Source of the DNA: Streptomyces sp. ISL-43
GTDB lineage: Bacteria > Actinomycetota > Actinomycetes > Streptomycetales > Streptomycetaceae
Length of the DNA stretch: 64,000 nucleotides
Assembly (NCBI RefSeq): GCF_018614195.1
Contig: NZ_JAGGOT010000064.1
Span: 1-64,000 of the forward strand
Reading direction: 5' to 3'
The position numbers and the translations under genes are program-made. Shown in pieces: positions 35,736 through 43,834 of this stretch. A model generated the notes under the pieces. The model was not told the origin of the DNA. It saw nothing but the letters and a program-made list of their open reading frames with translations, and made no database searches. Every line of letters starts with the position of its first letter. The stretch's first letter is position 1.

Positions 35736-36277
35736 ACCTGGCCGTGGTGAACAGGATCCTGCTCGCGCTGCTCGGAGCGGCGCTGCTGGCGGCGGGGGCG
35801 CTGCTGCTGACCTCGTCCTGGCCGCTCGCGGGCCGACACGAGCCGCTGCTGACGGCACAGGAGCGCCGGGGCCTGCCGTGGTGGGCGGTGCTCGCCGTAC
35901 TCGGCGTGTGCGTACTGCTGGCGCTGTGGTGGCTGCTGGCCCAACTGCGGCGCGCACGGCTGGCGGCGGTGCTGGTGGACACCGGCGACGGGGCCTTCGC
36001 GGTGCTGCGGGGCCGCGCCCTGGAGGAGGCCGTCGCGGCCGACGTACTGGACACCCTGGAGGGCGTGGCCCACTGCCGGGTCGCGCTGTGCGGGCGGCGC
36101 GGGGCCCCGGCCCTGCGGCTCGCGCTGGAACTGGAGCCGCACGCGGTGCCGGCCGACGCGCTGGCGGCGCTGGCGGGTCCGGTCCTGGGCCGCGCCCGCG
36201 CCTCGGCGGGGCTCTCCGCCCTGCCGACGGAGGCCCGCTTCCACGTCACCCCTCACCGGGCGCGGCGGGTGACGTAG
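35732..36277 (+). CDS. amaP: AmaP-like membrane anchor for Asp23
   Basis: The 181-residue protein has two transmembrane helices (about 6-29 and 49-71) and a cytoplasmic domain with DTGDGAFAVLRGRALEEAVAADVLDTLEGVAHCRVAL, matching alkaline-shock-response anchor proteins. In Gram-positives AmaP tethers Asp23 to the membrane. GTG start overlaps the previous stop (GTGA). Last gene of the operon; the next gene lies on the opposite strand. Confidence 0.85.
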   Translation: MNLAVVNRILLALLGAALLAAGALLLTSSWPLAGRHEPLLTAQERRGLPWWAVLAVLGVCVLLALWWLLAQLRRARLAAVLVDTGDGAFAVLRGRALEEAVAADVLDTLEGVAHCRVALCGRRGAPALRLALELEPHAVPADALAALAGPVLGRARASAGLSALPTEARFHVTPHRARRVT

Positions 36278-36312
36278 ACGGGCGACCCGGAAAGGGAGTA
36301 CGGGCCGCCCGG

Positions 36313-37068
36313 TCAGAAGCCGTGGCGGAAGCCGCCGTCCACCGGGAGCATGATCCCGGTCAGGTACGAGGCCGCGGGGGAGAGCAGGAACGCAGCCGTG
36401 CGGCCGAACTCCTCCGGGGTGCCGTAACGCCCCAGCGGGATCCGGGACTCGTGGCCGGTGCGGGCGGCGGCCGCGTCCCCGGACAGGGAGTCGAGCTCGC
36501 GGACCCGGTCGGTGTCGATGCGGGCGGGGAGCAGGCCGACCACGCGGATGCCGCGCGGCCCCAGTTCCACCGAGAGGGACTTCGCGAAGCCGGCGAGGCC
36601 CGGGCGCAGGCCGTTGGAGATGGTGAGACCGGGGATCGGCTCGTGCACGGAGCCCGAGAGGACGAAGCCGACGACCCCGCCGTCGGAGAGCTCGGCGGCG
36701 GCCGCCCGCGCGAGGCGCACCGCGCCCAGGAAGACCGACTCGAACGCCGCCGTCCACTGCTCGTCGGTGCTGCCCGCCGCCGAGCCGGGAGCCGGGCCGC
36801 CCACGCTGATGAGGATGCCGTCGAAGCGGCCGAAGTGCTCGCGTGCCGCCTCGATGAGGCGGGAGGGTGCCTCGGGGTCGGAGTTGTCCGCGGCCACGCC
36901 GACCGCGTTCGGGCCCAGCGTCGCCGCCGCGGCCTCGGCGCGCGCCGCGTCCCGGCCGGTCAGCACCACCTTCGCGCCGTCGGTGGCCAGTTCGCGGGCG
37001 GAGGCGTAACCCAGGCCCCTGGTGGCGCCGGTGACGACGTAGACACGGTCCTTCAGTCCAAGATCCAT
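36313..37068 (-). CDS. SDR oxidoreductase with SxxxR in place of YxxxK
   Basis: The 251-residue short-chain dehydrogenase has TGATRGLG for cofactor binding and the C-terminal YLTGIMLPVDGGF. At the catalytic site Ser and Tyr-x3-Lys are expected; here the segment reads GLTISNGLRPGLAG, so S151/R155 replace Tyr/Lys. A subgroup of SDR proteins has this change and may be non-catalytic or use another mechanism. It starts 10 bp after the SURF1 stop (same strand), so it is probably co-transcribed. GTG at 37077 is an alternative start. Confidence 0.85.
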   Translation of the reverse strand: MDLGLKDRVYVVTGATRGLGYASARELATDGAKVVLTGRDAARAEAAAATLGPNAVGVAADNSDPEAPSRLIEAAREHFGRFDGILISVGGPAPGSAAGSTDEQWTAAFESVFLGAVRLARAAAAELSDGGVVGFVLSGSVHEPIPGLTISNGLRPGLAGFAKSLSVELGPRGIRVVGLLPARIDTDRVRELDSLSGDAAAARTGHESRIPLGRYGTPEEFGRTAAFLLSPAASYLTGIMLPVDGGFRHGF

Positions 37069-37078
37069 GCCCGACACG

Positions 37079-37882
37079 CTACGCCGTCGGTGCGGGCTCC
37101 CGCTCCGAGGCGGCGGCCGCGGCGGCCGAGGCCGCCTCGCGGTCGCGCTTCTCGCGCCGCACGAGGACGATCCAGCCCACCGGCACCGCGAAGGTGAAGA
37201 GCCACCACTGCACGGCGTACGCCATGTGCGGCCCGATCGAGTCGTGGTCGGGTTCGGCGACCGGCTCCGGCTCGCCGTCGGCCGGGACGGGGGCGGTGAG
37301 TTCCAGGTACCCGCCGAGGACCGGCCTGCCCACGTACTCCGCCTGCTGCGCGCTGTTGATCAGCATCACCTGGCGGTCCGGCAGGCCCTTGCGGTCCTTG
37401 ATGCCGCTGCCGCCGCTGGTCTCGTCGGCCTTCAGCCGCCCGGTCACCGTCACCTCGCCCGTGGGCGCGGCCGGCACGGGCGGGTAGGCGCGCGGGTCGT
37501 CGCCGCCCGCCACCCAGCCGCGGTTGACGAGCACCACCCGGCCGTCGGCCTGCACCAGCGGGGTCACGACGTGGACGCCGACCCTGTCGTCGTTCGAGGT
37601 GCGCATCCGTACGACGACCTCGTGCGCGGAGTCGTAGGTGCCGATGGCGGTCACGGCGCGCCAGTAGTCGGCGCGCGGGACGACGTGCCCGGGAGAGGTG
37701 ACCTCGGTCATCGGGACCGCCTTCGCGCCCAGGTTGGCCGCGATCAGCTCGTTCTGCGCGACCCGGTGCTCGTGGCGGTGGAACTGCCAGAACCCCAGCT
37801 TGATCATCGCGGGGATGAGGACGAGGCCGATGAGGGTGAGGCACACCCACTGCCGGGTCAGTACAAAGCGGTACACGCCCAC
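37079..37882 (-). CDS. SURF1-family protein
   Basis: The 267-residue protein has two transmembrane helices (about 11-30 near the N-terminus and about 222-242) flanking a periplasm-like loop with SPGHVVPRADYWRAV, VLVNRGWVAGG and the late HMAYAVQWWLFTF. These are the SURF1 features; family members assist cytochrome c oxidase (aa3) assembly. GTG start. It is followed by the SDR gene. Confidence 0.9.
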   Translation of the reverse strand: MGVYRFVLTRQWVCLTLIGLVLIPAMIKLGFWQFHRHEHRVAQNELIAANLGAKAVPMTEVTSPGHVVPRADYWRAVTAIGTYDSAHEVVVRMRTSNDDRVGVHVVTPLVQADGRVVLVNRGWVAGGDDPRAYPPVPAAPTGEVTVTGRLKADETSGGSGIKDRKGLPDRQVMLINSAQQAEYVGRPVLGGYLELTAPVPADGEPEPVAEPDHDSIGPHMAYAVQWWLFTFAVPVGWIVLVRREKRDREAASAAAAAASEREPAPTA

Positions 37883-38005
37883 GACGGTACCCCCAGCGGC
37901 GAGGACCCCGGCGGCCGGGTGGCCGTCCGGGGCCGTGGAGGAGGCGGGGCGCGGTCCGGGGCGCGGTCCCGGAGCGGGTTCCCGCAGGGGTCCCCGGGAG
38001 TGCGG

Positions 38006-38239
38006 TCAGACGCGGTCGGTGATGCCCACCTTCCCTTCCGCGCGGGCGCAGTGCGCGCCACAGAACCACTGCCCCTCCACCTCGATGCCCTGGCCGATGA
38101 TCTGGACCCGGCAGTGCTCACAGATGGGCGCCATGCGGTGAATGGCGCAGGAGAAGCAGTCGAAGACGTGCACGGCGCCTTGCGCGTGCACCTCGAAGGA
38201 CATGCCGTAATCATTTCCGCAGACTTCACAACGTGCCAT
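38006..38239 (-). CDS. Small cysteine-rich (zinc-ribbon-like) protein
   Basis: The 77-residue protein has several CxxC and Cys/His motifs (CEVCGND, CFSCAIH, CEHCRVQ, FCGAHC) that probably bind one or two Zn ions in a ribbon-like fold. No transmembrane segment is seen. It is conserved-looking but of unknown function. No clear Shine-Dalgarno precedes the ATG at 38239. Confidence 0.8.
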   Translation of the reverse strand: MARCEVCGNDYGMSFEVHAQGAVHVFDCFSCAIHRMAPICEHCRVQIIGQGIEVEGQWFCGAHCARAEGKVGITDRV

Positions 38240-38303
38240 GCGCCACAGGGTGGGACCGGACCGGCCGGCCGGGAAAGCGGGCGCCGGGCGAGTCGCCCGA
38301 GGC

Positions 38304-39278
38304 TCACCCGTCTGCCGCAGCCACGTCCCGCAGAAGCTGGGTGAAGGCCGCCTCGTCGACGACCGGGGTTCCGAAGGTCTTCGCCTTGACCGTCTTGGAG
38401 GTCGCCGAGTCGGGGTCGTTCGTCACGAGCAGGCTCGTGAGCCGCGACAAGCTCGTCGCGATGTGCAGGCCCGCCTCGACCGCGCGGTCCTCCAGCAGCT
38501 CCCGGTCCACCGAGGTGTCGCCGGAGAACGCGATCCGCATGCCCTGCTTGAGCGGCTTGCCGTCCGCGTACCGCCCCGGGTTCGGGTACGGGCACAGCGG
38601 CCGCTTGCGCGAAGGCCGCCAGCTCGAACCGGCACCGTAGGAGGCCTGGTACCCGACGCGCGGGACGGCGGGGGAGTCCGACCACTCCGTCAGTGGCCGG
38701 CATTCCAGCAGGGGCAGCCGTACGTTGTCCCGCGCGGCGTGGTGCAGGGACGGACGGAACGCCTCCGCGAGGACGCGGGCGTCGTCGAGCGCGTGGTGCG
38801 CGCGCTGCTGGACCACGCCGAAGTGCGCGGCGAGCGACTCCAGCTTGTGGTTGGGCAGCGGGAGGTTCAGCTCCTTGGACAGGGCGATGGTGCACAGCCG
38901 CTGACGGACCGGCGCGGTCGCGGCGGCCCGGGCGTACTCGCGGGCGATCATCTGCCAGTCGAAGATCGCGTTGTGCGCGACCAGCACCCGGTCGGCGAGC
39001 CGGGCGGCGAACTCCTCGGCGATGTCCTTGAAGAGCGGCGCGTCCTGGAGCATGTCGCTGGTCAGACCGTGGATCCACACGGGTCCGGGGTCCCGGAGCG
39101 GGTTGACCAGTGTGTACCAGTGGTCCTCGACGTTGCCCTGAGCGTCGAGCCGGTAGACGGCGGCGGAGATTATCCGGTCGTCGCGAGCGAGCCCGGTGGT
39201 CTCCACGTCGACGACCGCGTACCCCTGTGGGTACGCGGTCGGCCACATCGTCTCTGCGGTCGTACGGTCGGCGAGCAT
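38304..39278 (-). CDS. DEDDh 3'-5' exonuclease with BRCT domain
   Basis: The 324-residue protein has a DnaQ-like exonuclease domain with D24, E26 (VVDVETTGL), D107 (AHNAIFDW) and H161/D166 (HHALDDA), the DEDDh set. Residues about 230-320 form a BRCT-like domain (MRIAFSGDTSVDRELLEDRAVEAGLHI). This combination occurs in actinobacterial epsilon-like exonucleases thought to act in DNA repair. The ATG at 39278 is chosen; a GTG at 39284 is possible. Confidence 0.88.
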   Translation of the reverse strand: MLADRTTAETMWPTAYPQGYAVVDVETTGLARDDRIISAAVYRLDAQGNVEDHWYTLVNPLRDPGPVWIHGLTSDMLQDAPLFKDIAEEFAARLADRVLVAHNAIFDWQMIAREYARAAATAPVRQRLCTIALSKELNLPLPNHKLESLAAHFGVVQQRAHHALDDARVLAEAFRPSLHHAARDNVRLPLLECRPLTEWSDSPAVPRVGYQASYGAGSSWRPSRKRPLCPYPNPGRYADGKPLKQGMRIAFSGDTSVDRELLEDRAVEAGLHIATSLSRLTSLLVTNDPDSATSKTVKAKTFGTPVVDEAAFTQLLRDVAAADG

Positions 39279-39327
39279 GGTCACAGAGGATATCGGCCCG
39301 CGCCGACACCCGGTGCCCGATGTCCTC

Positions 39328-40040
39328 TCAGCCCAGCTCGGCCACGAGGTCCCCGGCGCTCGGCCGGACGAAGGCCCCGGGCGCTTCGCCTGCTCCGGGG
39401 AAGAGCCGGTAGGCCGTCCCCGAACCGCCCTCGGGGGCCACGCTCGCGCAGGTCAGCGCCAGGAACGCGCGCTTCCCGGCGGCCAGTTCGGCGGTATGCG
39501 CGTCCGCGTCCTCGCGGGGCCGGCGCTCCTCGGGCGGCTCCAGGGCCGCGATCCGGGAGGCGAAGGAGGCCGGTTCCTCGCCGGCGGAGGCCCGGTACAG
39601 CCACAGCTCGTCGAGCTGACCGGGCACGGCGTCCGCCGCAGGACGGCCACCTCCCGGGTGCGGACCGCCGCCCGCCACACCGCGAGGTCCCACAGGGTCG
39701 TACGGGAGCCGGAGGCGAAGTGCGTCCACACGTCCGCGGCGACGACTCCGAGCCGGTCGCCGTGTGTGGATCGTAGGAGGAGTCGCGCGGGCCGTCCGCC
39801 GGCAGGGTCATGAACCCGGCGAAGGCGTCGCTCAGCTCCTCGAACGGCACGTTGTCGCAGCTGAACACCAGCGGGACCGCGTACGCGTCCCCGTGTCCGG
39901 AGTCCAGGACGGCCGGCTCGTACGGATCCCCCTCGGCCAGGGCGAACCGGCGCAGCACCTCCGCCTCCAGCAGGGACACGGCCGCCCGGGCGAGCGGCAC
40001 GGGCAGCGGCGGCCAGGGCGCCGTACAGCTCCCGGCTCAT
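39328..40040 (-). pseudogene. Frameshifted gene, unknown function
   Basis: Coding sequence seems to run through three frames on the minus strand: MSRELYGALAA from 40040, then LPVPLARAAVSLLEAEVLRRF in the next frame, then DRLGVVAADVWTHFASG and GSRTTLWDLAVWRAAVR back in the first frame, then LDELWLYRASAGEEPASFASR to the end in a third frame. Each piece has normal composition but no single frame is open throughout. It could be a pseudogene or contain sequencing errors. Similar-looking reading continues a little upstream of 40040 without a start. The family is not recognised. Confidence 0.6.
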
Positions 40041-40080
40041 GGCATGGCCGCGTTCCAGCGGCCGTGCGGCGGCAAGCCGG

Positions 40081-40704
40081 TTACCTGCCTGGTGACAGCA
40101 GGGCCTGCACCAGCGAGCGGACGGACAGCAGGAACAGCCGCTCAGGGTCCACCGGCCGGGCCAGCGCGCGGGCGAGCGGCGGGTCGTGCGGGGCGCCGGA
40201 GGGGTCCCAGAGCTCGCTCTCGGCGGGGGACTGGGCGGGGGAGCGTTCGCGATTGCGCTCGACCAGGACGAAGCCGATGATCTGGAACTGGATCGCGCGC
40301 ACCGCGTCGGCGGCCCGGGCCCCGCGCAGGCCGGCGGCGTGCACCTCGTGGACCAGGGCCTGCTGGGCGGGCAGGAACATCCGGTCGGTGAGGCCGCGCT
40401 CGTGGACCATCGCGATCAGGTGCGGGCGCTCGCGCAGTTCGCGGCGCAGGATCCGGGCGACCGAGAGGATCCGGTCGCCGGGGTTGCGGCCGACGGGCAG
40501 GATCGCGCCCATGTCCTGCACGGTCCGCTCCACGAGGGCGTCCAGCAGGGACTCGCGGTTGCCGACGTGCCAGTAGATGGAGGTCACCGCCGTGCCCAGC
40601 TCGGCGGCGAGCTTGCGCATGGTGAGGGCGGCCGGGCCGTGCTGTTTGACGAGCGAGGCGGCCGCGTCCAGGACCTCGTCGCGCGTCAGCGTGGTTCTGG
40701 CCAT
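40081..40704 (-). CDS. TetR-family transcriptional regulator
   Basis: The 207-residue protein has an N-terminal TetR HTH (LTRDEVLDAAASLVKQHG, LTMRKLAAELGTAVTSIYWHVGNRESLLDAL) and a helical ligand-binding domain. It is divergent from the decarboxylase-like operon; a perfect palindrome at 40779 lies between them and is a probable operator. It probably represses that operon until a pathway intermediate binds. Confidence 0.9.
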   Translation of the reverse strand: MARTTLTRDEVLDAAASLVKQHGPAALTMRKLAAELGTAVTSIYWHVGNRESLLDALVERTVQDMGAILPVGRNPGDRILSVARILRRELRERPHLIAMVHERGLTDRMFLPAQQALVHEVHAAGLRGARAADAVRAIQFQIIGFVLVERNRERSPAQSPAESELWDPSGAPHDPPLARALARPVDPERLFLLSVRSLVQALLSPGR

Positions 40705-40778
40705 GTCAGCCGTCCCAACTTTCTGTCGATCCGTCAGTTCAGTTACGTGCAGGGGTCTTTACCCTTCATCGGTGGCGG

Positions 40779-40793
40779 TGTAACTGTGTTACA
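40779..40793. promoter_or_regulatory. Palindrome, candidate TetR operator
   Basis: TGTAACTGTGTTACA is a perfect 6-bp inverted repeat with a 3-bp spacer in the 131-bp divergent region between the TetR gene and the acetoacetate-decarboxylase-like gene. Confidence 0.6.
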
Positions 40794-40835
40794 GAACCGC
40801 CCCAGCTACCGCTGGGAGGGGCCCCCGGAAGGGTG

Positions 40836-41642
40836 ATGCGAGAGATGACACGCGTACGGTACGGAGCGCGGACCGAAGCTGAGATCGCGGCGTCGCGCGA
40901 GAAGAGTTCCAAGCTCCCCGACATCTGGTCAACCGGTGTGGTGGCCGTCTGGGAGAGCGACCCGGACGTGGTGGCGGCGGTCCTCCCGCCGCCGCTGAAG
41001 CCCGCCGACCGGCCCCTGGTACGGGCCAACATCAGCAAGGTCGACCTGCCCGGCTATCCGCTCGGCGCCGGCTCCGTGGCCGTCGCGGCCCAGCACGGCG
41101 GGGTCGAGGGCTGGTATCCGCTGGTCATGCCGATGACCCACGAGCGCGCCCTGATCGGCGGCCGCGAGGTCTTCGGCGAGCCGAAGAAGCTCGGCGAGGT
41201 CACCGTCGAGCGCGAGGGCCTGGTCGTACGGGCCTCCCTCGCCCGGCACGGGATCGCCTTCGTGGAGGTGCGCGGGGCGGTGGACCGCGAGCTGCCGCTC
41301 CCCGAGCCCACCACGAAGACCGACTTCTACTTCAAGTTCCTTCCGGCGGTGGACGGTTCGGGCTTCGACGCCGACCCGGTGCTCGTGCACTGCACCCGCA
41401 ACGAGAAGGTCCGCAAGCTGGAGCACATCACCGGCGACGTCGTGCTCCGGGAGTCGATGTTCGACCCCATCGCCGACCTCCCCGTCCGCCGCCTCGTCGA
41501 ACTCACCATCGGCGAGAAGACCACCGACCAGAAGGGCAAGGTCGTCGAGCGGGTCAGCGCCCAGGCCCTGCTCCCCTACATCCACCAGCGCTACGACGAC
41601 CCCATGCAGATCCTGGACGGCCCCCCGGAAGGCAGCGTCTGA
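40836..41642 (+). CDS. Acetoacetate-decarboxylase-family enzyme
   Basis: The 268-residue protein belongs to the ADC fold family; the candidate Schiff-base lysine lies in FGEPKKLGEVTVE. Typical flanking elements are PLVMPMTHERALIGGRE and YFKFLPAVDG. ADC relatives decarboxylate beta-keto acids or act as aldolase/dehydratases. Three starts are possible (GTG 40833, ATG 40836, ATG 40845); GGAAGG precedes them. First gene of a four-gene operon, 1 bp before the SDR. Confidence 0.85.
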   Translation: MREMTRVRYGARTEAEIAASREKSSKLPDIWSTGVVAVWESDPDVVAAVLPPPLKPADRPLVRANISKVDLPGYPLGAGSVAVAAQHGGVEGWYPLVMPMTHERALIGGREVFGEPKKLGEVTVEREGLVVRASLARHGIAFVEVRGAVDRELPLPEPTTKTDFYFKFLPAVDGSGFDADPVLVHCTRNEKVRKLEHITGDVVLRESMFDPIADLPVRRLVELTIGEKTTDQKGKVVERVSAQALLPYIHQRYDDPMQILDGPPEGSV

Positions 41643-41643
41643 C

Positions 41644-42528
41644 ATGCGACTCGAACCAGGACAGGTGGCCGTCGTCACCGGAGCGGCCGGCGGCATCGGC
41701 CTCGCCATGGCCCGCCGCTTCGCCGCCGAGGGGCTGAAGGTCGTCCTCGCCGACGTGGAGGAGGGCGCCCTGCGCAAGGCCGCCGGCGAACTCGCGGCGG
41801 ACGGCGCCGAAGTGCTCGCCGAGACCGTCGACGTCAGCGACCGCGACTCGGTGCTCTCGCTGGCCGACGCCGCGTACGAGGCCTTCGGCGCCGTGCACGT
41901 GCTCTGCAACAACGCGGGAGTCGGCTCCGGCGCCGAGGGCCGCATGTGGGAGCACGAGCCCAACGACTGGAAGTGGGCCTTCTCCGTCAACGTCTGGGGC
42001 GTCTTCCACGGCATCCAGGCCTTCGTCCCCCGCATGATCGCGGCCGGCGACCCCGGCCACATCGTCAACACCTCCTCCGGCGACGGCGGCATCGCCCCGC
42101 TGCCCACCGCCTCCGTGTACGCGGTCACCAAGGCGGCCGTCGTCACCATGACCGAGTCGCTCTACGCCCACCTGAAGGCGGAGGGCGCCGCCATCGGCGC
42201 CTCCGTCCTCTTCCCCGGACCGCACATGCTGCGCACCGGGCTGTGGGAGTCGCACCGCAACCGGCCCGACCGGTACGCGAAGGAGCGCCCGCGCAAGTCC
42301 CCGTACCGCAGCCTCGACCAGTACGAGGCCGCGATGAAGCAGGCCGGCCACGAGGTGAACTTCACCCCCGTCGAGGACGTCGCCGACCACGTCGTGGACG
42401 GCATCCGCGCCGACCGCTTCTGGATGCTCCCCGACAGCGAGCACAGCGACCGGCAGATCCGCGCCCGGTCGCAGTCGATGCTCGACCGCGCCAACCCCGC
42501 CTACCTGGAAAGCTTCATCCTTGACTGA
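41644..42528 (+). CDS. SDR-family NAD(P)-dependent oxidoreductase
   Basis: The 294-residue short-chain dehydrogenase has TGAAGGIG for cofactor binding, NNAG, and an intact catalytic set with S144, Y159 and K163 (SVYAVTKAAVV). The C-terminus is longer than usual, with SPYRSLDQYEAAMKQAG and DSEHSDRQIRARSQSML. It starts immediately after the ADC stop and its end overlaps the ribosome-binding region of the amidohydrolase, so it is part of the same operon. Substrate unknown. Confidence 0.9.
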   Translation: MRLEPGQVAVVTGAAGGIGLAMARRFAAEGLKVVLADVEEGALRKAAGELAADGAEVLAETVDVSDRDSVLSLADAAYEAFGAVHVLCNNAGVGSGAEGRMWEHEPNDWKWAFSVNVWGVFHGIQAFVPRMIAAGDPGHIVNTSSGDGGIAPLPTASVYAVTKAAVVTMTESLYAHLKAEGAAIGASVLFPGPHMLRTGLWESHRNRPDRYAKERPRKSPYRSLDQYEAAMKQAGHEVNFTPVEDVADHVVDGIRADRFWMLPDSEHSDRQIRARSQSMLDRANPAYLESFILD

Positions 42529-42538
42529 GGGTGCCCAC

Positions 42539-43834
42539 ATGAACGCTGAGAGCGCGTACGAAGACCCGTATCTGATCATCTCCTCCGACTGCCACGCGGG
42601 GCTGCCGACCGAGCAGTACCGCCCCTACCTGGACAGCGCGTTCCACGCGCAGTTCGACGAATTCCTCGGTGAGCGCGACGCCCGCCGCGCCGAGGCCACC
42701 CGCCTCGGCGTCCGCAACGAGGCCTTCGCCGAGAAGTGGTTCCACGACCACGAGGAAGGCCTCAAGGGCGGCTGGGACGTCGCCCAGCGGCTGAAGGAGC
42801 TCGACGGCGACGGCGTGGCCGCCGAGGTCGTCTTCCCCGACGCCGACGCCGTGGACAGCCAGACCGCCGCCCCTTTCGGGGTGGGCCTCGGACTCTCCGG
42901 CGACCAGGACCCCGAACTCGGCATGGCCGGCGCCCAGGCGCACAACCGGTGGCTGGCCGAGTTCGTCTCCGAGAACCCCGAACGGCACTGCGGGGTCGCG
43001 CTGCTGCCCATCACCGGCGATCCGGACAAGGTCGTCGCCGAGATCCACCGCGCCAAGGCATCCGGGCTCGGCGCCCTGATGATCCCCGCGATGTGGGTGG
43101 ACAAGGCGCCCTACCACGACCGCCGTTACGACCCGGTGTGGGCGGCCGCGGCCGAGACCCGGATGCCGATCGTCACCCACTCCGGATCCTCGCCGCGCCA
43201 CGAGTACGGGGACCATCTGGGCATCTTCGTCTCCGAGGTCACCTGGTGGCCGGCCCGCCCGCTGTGGTTCCTGCTGTGGTCCGGGGTCTTCGAGCGCCAC
43301 CCGGGGCTGAAGTTCGGCGTCGCCGAGTCGGGCTGCTGGTGGCTGCCGAACCAGCTGTGGTTCATGGACCGGCTCTACCTCGGCGCGCACGGCGGCAAGA
43401 AGCTCTCGCCGTTCGAGGAGCTGAAGCGGCCACCGAGCGAGTACCTGGACCGGCAGGTGTTCATCTGCGCCACCAACACCAAGCGGCGCGAGCTCGCCCA
43501 GCGCTACGAGATCGGCGTGGACAACATCCTGTGGGGCTCGGACTTCCCGCACCCCGAGGGGACCTGGCCGAACACCCGGAACTGGCTGAAGAAGACCTTC
43601 CACGACATCCCGGTCGAGGAGACCCGCCGGATGCTCGGCCTGGCCGCGGCGGACGTCTTCGGCTTCGACACCGAGAAGCTGGCGCCGATCGCCCGCCGCA
43701 TCGGCCCCACCCCGGCGGAGCTCGGGCAGAGCGCGGACCAGGCGGCCGTCGAAGCCTCCTGGGCGCGCTCGCGCGAGGTGGGCCGGCACTGGCTGACCGA
43801 CAACGACTTCCCGGTCCTGGGGGTGGACTCATGA
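42539..43834 (+). CDS. Amidohydrolase-2 family enzyme (first of a tandem pair)
   Basis: The 431-residue TIM-barrel hydrolase/decarboxylase starts ISSDCHAGLPTEQY, where Asp-x-His replaces the usual His-x-His metal pair, as in several members of PF04909. Further metal candidates are IVTHSGSSPRHEY and the catalytic-type Asp in ILWGSDFPHPEG. ACMSD and related C-C bond lyases belong to this family. Start has GAGGG 8 bp upstream. Its end overlaps the second amidohydrolase start. Reaction inferred to be decarboxylation or hydrolytic cleavage. Confidence 0.88.
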   Translation: MNAESAYEDPYLIISSDCHAGLPTEQYRPYLDSAFHAQFDEFLGERDARRAEATRLGVRNEAFAEKWFHDHEEGLKGGWDVAQRLKELDGDGVAAEVVFPDADAVDSQTAAPFGVGLGLSGDQDPELGMAGAQAHNRWLAEFVSENPERHCGVALLPITGDPDKVVAEIHRAKASGLGALMIPAMWVDKAPYHDRRYDPVWAAAAETRMPIVTHSGSSPRHEYGDHLGIFVSEVTWWPARPLWFLLWSGVFERHPGLKFGVAESGCWWLPNQLWFMDRLYLGAHGGKKLSPFEELKRPPSEYLDRQVFICATNTKRRELAQRYEIGVDNILWGSDFPHPEGTWPNTRNWLKKTFHDIPVEETRRMLGLAAADVFGFDTEKLAPIARRIGPTPAELGQSADQAAVEASWARSREVGRHWLTDNDFPVLGVDS

